Assembly (NCBI GenBank): GCA_021782055.1
Contig: JAJXVP010000077.1
Coordinates: 1 to 10,836 of the forward strand
DNA length: 10,836 nucleotides
Direction of reading: 5' to 3'
DNA from: a bacterium
GTDB lineage: Bacteria; Spirochaetota; Spirochaetia; JABEVK01
The notes beneath the pieces are model-generated. The model searched no databases. It saw only the letters and a program-made list of their open reading frames with translations, and had not been told where the DNA came from. The translations under genes and the position numbers were made by a program. Position 1 is the first letter of the stretch. Each line of letters opens with the position of its first letter. This document shows positions 8,007 to 10,836 of this stretch, piece by piece.

Positions 8007-10498
8007 GCTTGGCTATCCCATCCATACAAGGCGAGGTACGGGTCACCGGTATCCCAGGTTTCCCCCTTCGGATACCCCACAAGCTCATCGCTGGCTTGGC
8101 AGACGATCTCGACCTGACCCTGGGCAAGCTCTTGTCTTCGCCCGTTGACACTTACGTCGATCATGGCTGTACGTTGGGCATGACTATGACTAGAAGCGAT
8201 TGAGTCCGTCAAAAAGAAAGCCCCGTTGCGCGTCAGTAATTTCCTGAGCGGCAAAATCCAAAACGCCGACTCGGGAAGAACCTGATGGGTTTGCGAATAA
8301 AGTTCGCTGTAAAGCGTCAATTGCAGGTCGGTACCCGAGGTGATCTTTTCGCTGTACTTTTGGGGTGAAAAGGAATATTTCATGTCGATCAGCCCGATAG
8401 AGCCATTCGGCTTTGCAAAGACAAGGTCGATCGATCCCCAGATTGTAGCTCCACACAAGACACCGCTGACCTGTTGCTCCAGACGAATGTTGCTCGCTCC
8501 GACATCCCGTAGCACCTGGCAAAGGGCGCGAACTGATTCCCACAAAGTACGCTTGTAATGGATCTTTTCACGCGACGCGCCTCGTTCAAGGAAGGTGTAG
8601 GCGTATTTTTTGAGCATTTCTGGGAAGACTGTTTCATACCAAAGCTCTAAATCTCGCTCAGAAAGCGATAGTGCAGAATCTTTTTTTTCGACAAACAAGC
8701 GCTCTACTAGGGCATGAGCACAAGTACCCCTTCGTAAGCTTTCGTCCGGCAATGAAAGGAGAGTTCCGATTTTTAACCCGGCCTGTTTGTCCAGGAGCCA
8801 TTGGGCCGGCCGATCGATAAACGTGGAAAGCTGTGAAAACGAAGTTTTCCAGGTGGGGTCGGGTGCCAGTGAGAGGGGTAAGTTCCACCATCGTTTCACG
8901 GAAGGCAAGGTCCGTGCTCTGATTTGTTTTGTGCCCAGCTTGGTTCCGTTAATCACCTCAAGTTCCAACACCCGTGGTTCAACTTTTGCGTCGGTAGCTC
9001 GGGCGGAAAGCGACAGTTCAAGAGGCGATAGTTCCCCCTGGACCGAAGGAACAAGGACTATCAGCGAGCCCTGAACCAAAGAGCAAGTACGAAGCATAAT
9101 TCTGAGTGGACGAGAATTTAAGGTTGCCACGTCCGTTAACTCACAGCCGTTTTGCTGCAGGGCGGCGATTTCTTGTTGAGTCCATGGCCAAGGATCCCAG
9201 CGTTGCGCCGGTTGAGGCATAAACCACACCAGAGAATCCACTGGGTCGATGAGAGCTCCCGCACAGCTTACCGTTGGCAGGGCACCTAGCGATTCTCGCT
9301 GACGAGGGTGGGGGTGGTCAGAGGCTTGGCAAAGGCTAAGGAGGTCGAGAAGGAGTGCCCAAGGCAAGGTGTCGTAAGCAGGTCCCAGCGCTTCAAGTGT
9401 GCTTTTAAACAGAGCGACTTCAGACGAGGACTGGTGCGCCAGCACACGTTGCGTTACCTCGAGCGCGCGGGCCCGCGAAAAGTGGTTTTCGTCTTCTCGT
9501 TTGTCCGGTAGCCAGCTCTCAAGGGAAGCTGCACCTTGACGAGCCTCTTCCCATTCGTCGTTATGGATTCCTCCGGTTTTAACGATCGCTTTTGCAAGGT
9601 GATGCTGGAGCCCGGCGAGGGGACAGTGGGGATGCGAAAAAAACGCCAGCAGGGTTGTCAGTTCAACCGGATCTTTGTGCAAGGCTAACGCTAAGGGCAA
9701 AAGTTGTGTGGCAGGAGTCGCCCCAGCCGCTTCGCGGACCCCGGCTTCAGGCCTTCCACAGGCCGCATTGACCTCGTCCCACAGAGTCCCTTCGTTTTCG
9801 ATAAGCGCACACGTGGTCTCGGTTTTATTCTCTGGGGTGAATTGTGCGAGGTACCGCGCCGCTGTCAGCGCAGAATGGCAAACAAAAATCTGAAGGCGAT
9901 GGGAAGGTAGGCTATCTAACGTAAACTCTTTCCAAACTCGCTCCGACCAGGGAAGCAACTTAAAGACGGTTTGCCAAGCTTTGGGCCAATCGCCAAGATC
10001 GTCCGCGAGTTCAACATGATGCAAGGGAAGGTATATTCCCGACCGAAGGGCCTGGGCGACGGACAAAAGGCGCTGGCCGATACTGGCCCCCAGCTGATCT
10101 CGGGCTAGCAAGTCTAACGTAGCGATTTCAGCAAGGCGTTGAGGAAGGTTTTGGGCTTCGCTCCAAGACTTACACCCCGCCCAGCCATGAAGGTACCAGG
10201 TGTCGAGCCAACCCAGCAATTCTTTTGCTGTGGCAAAGGGGGCCGCCTTCCAGGACGCCAAGAACGAAGGAAAGGCGGACTCGTTCGAGCGCAGGACGGC
10301 CATGAAAGAGGCCAGACGTTCGCTGGCCGATAGCTTGGTTGGCTGTAAACCTGCATGGACTTCAAGAAACTCGAGAAAGGCTTGGGGGCCCATGCGGGAC
10401 ATCAGCAAAGAAGTCTTTGAAGGATATGTAAGCCTATCTAGGTCAAGCCCCACCAGCACGGCTCGGTGCGTCATCACGAATAGTTTACCTTTTTTCAC
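8003..10498 (-). CDS. addB: AddB-like PD-(D/E)XK nuclease subunit
   Basis: Partner of the AddA-like subunit: an inactive helicase-like body that contacts DNA, plus a C-terminal RecB-family nuclease. It has 831 residues with the GTG start at 10498; GTG 10477 or ATG 10474 are at least as likely, because they follow AAAAAAGG and leave a longer leader. The N-terminal 540 residues resemble AddB/RexB-type subunits only loosely (PTKLSASERLASFMAVLR, 53-70; LLPLALALHKDP, 266-277; FFSHPHCPLAGL, 286-297). No Walker A is present. The nuclease begins near SFSQLSTFIDRPAQWLL (553-569) and has His595/Glu599 (GTCAHALVE), Asp691 (GSIDLVF), Asp705-x-Lys707 (LIDMKYS) and Gln726-x-x-x-Tyr730. The cysteines that bind the iron-sulfur cluster in B. 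subtilis AddB are absent: FIDRP stands where a Cys-Pro is expected, and the tail has only one Cys. The gene overlaps addA by 4 bp. AddB identity rests mainly on the nuclease and on synteny. Confidence 0.8.
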   Translation of the reverse strand: MKKGKLFVMTHRAVLVGLDLDRLTYPSKTSLLMSRMGPQAFLEFLEVHAGLQPTKLSASERLASFMAVLRSNESAFPSFLASWKAAPFATAKELLGWLDTWYLHGWAGCKSWSEAQNLPQRLAEIATLDLLARDQLGASIGQRLLSVAQALRSGIYLPLHHVELADDLGDWPKAWQTVFKLLPWSERVWKEFTLDSLPSHRLQIFVCHSALTAARYLAQFTPENKTETTCALIENEGTLWDEVNAACGRPEAGVREAAGATPATQLLPLALALHKDPVELTTLLAFFSHPHCPLAGLQHHLAKAIVKTGGIHNDEWEEARQGAASLESWLPDKREDENHFSRARALEVTQRVLAHQSSSEVALFKSTLEALGPAYDTLPWALLLDLLSLCQASDHPHPRQRESLGALPTVSCAGALIDPVDSLVWFMPQPAQRWDPWPWTQQEIAALQQNGCELTDVATLNSRPLRIMLRTCSLVQGSLIVLVPSVQGELSPLELSLSARATDAKVEPRVLELEVINGTKLGTKQIRARTLPSVKRWWNLPLSLAPDPTWKTSFSQLSTFIDRPAQWLLDKQAGLKIGTLLSLPDESLRRGTCAHALVERLFVEKKDSALSLSERDLELWYETVFPEMLKKYAYTFLERGASREKIHYKRTLWESVRALCQVLRDVGASNIRLEQQVSGVLCGATIWGSIDLVFAKPNGSIGLIDMKYSFSPQKYSEKITSGTDLQLTLYSELYSQTHQVLPESAFWILPLRKLLTRNGAFFLTDSIASSHSHAQRTAMIDVSVNGRRQELAQGQVEIVCQASDELVGYPKGETWDTGDPYLALYGWDSQA
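10484..10491 (-). promoter_or_regulatory. Shine-Dalgarno-like AAAAAAGG inside the annotated addB start
   Basis: The minus strand reads GTGAAAAAAGGTAAACTATTCGTGATG. The purine run AAAAAAGG lies 10 bases before GTG 10477 and 13 before ATG 10474. It would make one of these the true start and shorten the protein by 7 or 8 residues. The peptide then begins (V)MTHRAVLVGL. The spacing to the GTG is within range; the ATG is a bit far. Confidence 0.35.
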
Positions 10499-10517
10499 GA
10501 ATGTGGTCTTCGAAACC

Positions 10518-10526
10518 AGTATAGCA
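10518..10526 (-). promoter_or_regulatory. Predicted extended -10 promoter for the addBA operon
   Basis: On the minus strand the sequence reads TGCTATACT: a TATACT -10 box (5 of 6) with the TG of an extended -10. No good -35 lies 17 bases upstream (TCCCAG), as is common for extended -10 promoters. The transcription start would be near 10511. That leaves about 12 bases before GTG 10498 with only a weak GAAGA, but about 34 bases and AAAAAAGG before GTG 10477 / ATG 10474. Confidence 0.4.
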
Positions 10527-10594
10527 CAACGTCAAACCCGCTGGGAGCATTACCAGTCAAGATAGTTTTTGCAAGGTTCCTTAAGGACTGGAAT

Positions 10595-10623
10595 TTGACA
10601 AAGGCACCATGTGCGCATACCAT
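10595..10623 (+). promoter_or_regulatory. Candidate promoter pointing into the IS66 end (antisense)
   Basis: TTGACA (10595-10600, perfect -35) is followed by exactly 17 bases and TACCAT (10618-10623, 4 of 6 to the -10 consensus), on the plus strand. It would transcribe into the 3' end of the transposase gene in antisense. The -10 lies inside one arm of the inverted repeat at 10617-10665. It may be a chance match. Confidence 0.25.
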
Positions 10624-10665
10624 ATACGCATGGATGGGACACGTGAGTGTGCATCTCTATGGTAT
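10617..10665. repeat. 8-bp inverted repeat between addB and the IS66 end
   Basis: ATACCATA (10617-10624) and TATGGTAT (10658-10665) are perfect inverted copies separated by 33 bases. The right arm runs into the presumed tip of the IS66 element and the left arm overlaps the candidate -10 box TACCAT. No gene is seen in 10527-10661; apart from these signals the stretch shows nothing I can name. Confidence 0.35.
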
Positions 10666-10836
10666 CCGTCAATTTAAACCAGGGTGACGTTCCAGGGAAG
10701 CAGTGACTTCCAATCACCGCTTTGTTCAACGAGAGGAAGCTGATGCAGGATATACTGCAGGTAAGCATAAGGTTCCTTGCCGTTGAGTTTGGCCGTTTCA
10801 ATCAGGCTGTAAATTATGCAAGACGACTGGGCAGCT
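10662..10836 (-). mobile_element. 3' end of an IS66-family insertion sequence, continuing past the window
   Basis: Defined by the transposase tail at 10674-10836. The outer tip may be GTATCCGTC at 10662-10670, which differs at 2 of 9 positions from the GTAAGCGTC-like ends I recall for IS66 elements; it lies 4 bases past the transposase stop. The other end and the 8-bp target duplication usual for the family cannot be checked here, so the exact boundary is uncertain. Confidence 0.55.
10674..10836 (-). CDS. IS66-family transposase, C-terminal 53 residues (partial)
   Basis: Read on the minus strand from base 10835, a frame open to the window edge runs 53 codons to a TAA at 10674-10676. It contains IIYSLIETAKLNGKEPYAYL and ILHQLP, ending with DWKSLLPWNVTLV. 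This is the conserved C-terminal domain of IS66 DDE transposases (pattern SLIETAKxNGxEPYAYLxxVLxxLP, then LLPWN). The catalytic DDE core lies beyond the window. The frame shows no break in the visible part. There is no start codon in the window, so an ATG-based gene search would miss it and instead show an 83-codon shadow frame at 10550-10801. Confidence 0.88.
   Translation of the reverse strand, partial: AAQSSCIIYSLIETAKLNGKEPYAYLQYILHQLPLVEQSGDWKSLLPWNVTLV

Noticed and set aside
7738..8151. A 137-codon minus-strand frame across the addB/addA junction
   Set aside because: It runs out of frame over the Walker A region of addA and the end of addB, both with strong family support; it is a shadow.
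4911..10498. A novel phage-defence helicase-nuclease pair
   Set aside because: The order addB-addA, the ATGA overlap and complete AddA motifs with paired RecB-family nucleases are those of the housekeeping AddAB repair enzyme; no defence-type partner genes are next to it.
10550..10801. An 83-codon minus-strand frame starting at 10801
   Set aside because: It overlaps the IS66 transposase C terminus in a different frame; the transposase frame has a clear family signature and this one has none.
1..10836. CRISPR array, tRNA or rRNA genes
   Set aside because: I saw no short direct repeats with regular unique spacers outside coding sequence, no cloverleaf-like segment and no rRNA signature.

Overview
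The window looks like chromosomal DNA of a Gram-negative (diderm) bacterium. It holds an HAE1/AcrB-type RND pump subunit, a protein with a lipoprotein signal and a two-subunit AddAB-type helicase-nuclease. GC is near 50% by eye and two of the four main genes start with GTG. I cannot place it to genus: no rRNA, tRNA or lineage-specific gene is present.

Layout from left to right: (1) bases 2-2692, plus strand, the 3' four fifths of an RND efflux permease, cut at its 5' end by the window edge and followed by a hairpin. (2) Bases 2693-2991, an intergenic stretch with inverted repeats and a good sigma70-like promoter for the next gene. (3) Bases 2992-4917, plus strand, a predicted lipoprotein made almost wholly of ~42-residue Asp-box (BNR/Ycf48-like) propeller blades. 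(4) Bases 4911-8006 and 8003-10498 (or 10474/10477), minus strand, a two-gene operon: an AddB-like PD-(D/E)XK subunit first, then an AddA-like UvrD-family helicase-nuclease, joined by an ATGA start/stop overlap. (5) Bases 10499-10673, the control region of that operon. (6) Bases 10674-10836, minus strand, the last 53 codons of an IS66-family transposase, read through the right edge of the window.

The addBA pair is a DNA-end resection machine for recombinational repair and destruction of linear DNA. The lipoprotein gene runs head-on into addA, with the two stop codons overlapping by 7 bp, so there is no room for a terminator between them. The RND pump gene is upstream of the lipoprotein gene on the same strand but has its own hairpin, and the lipoprotein gene has its own promoter, so I see no strong sign that they form one operon.

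I found no clear novel multi-gene system. The most unusual points are an extra two-helix membrane segment between TM6 and TM7 of the pump, the very regular 14-unit propeller that appears to close by an N-terminal strand, a reduced AddB without Walker A or iron-sulfur cysteines, and an IS66 end placed right behind the addB promoter region.
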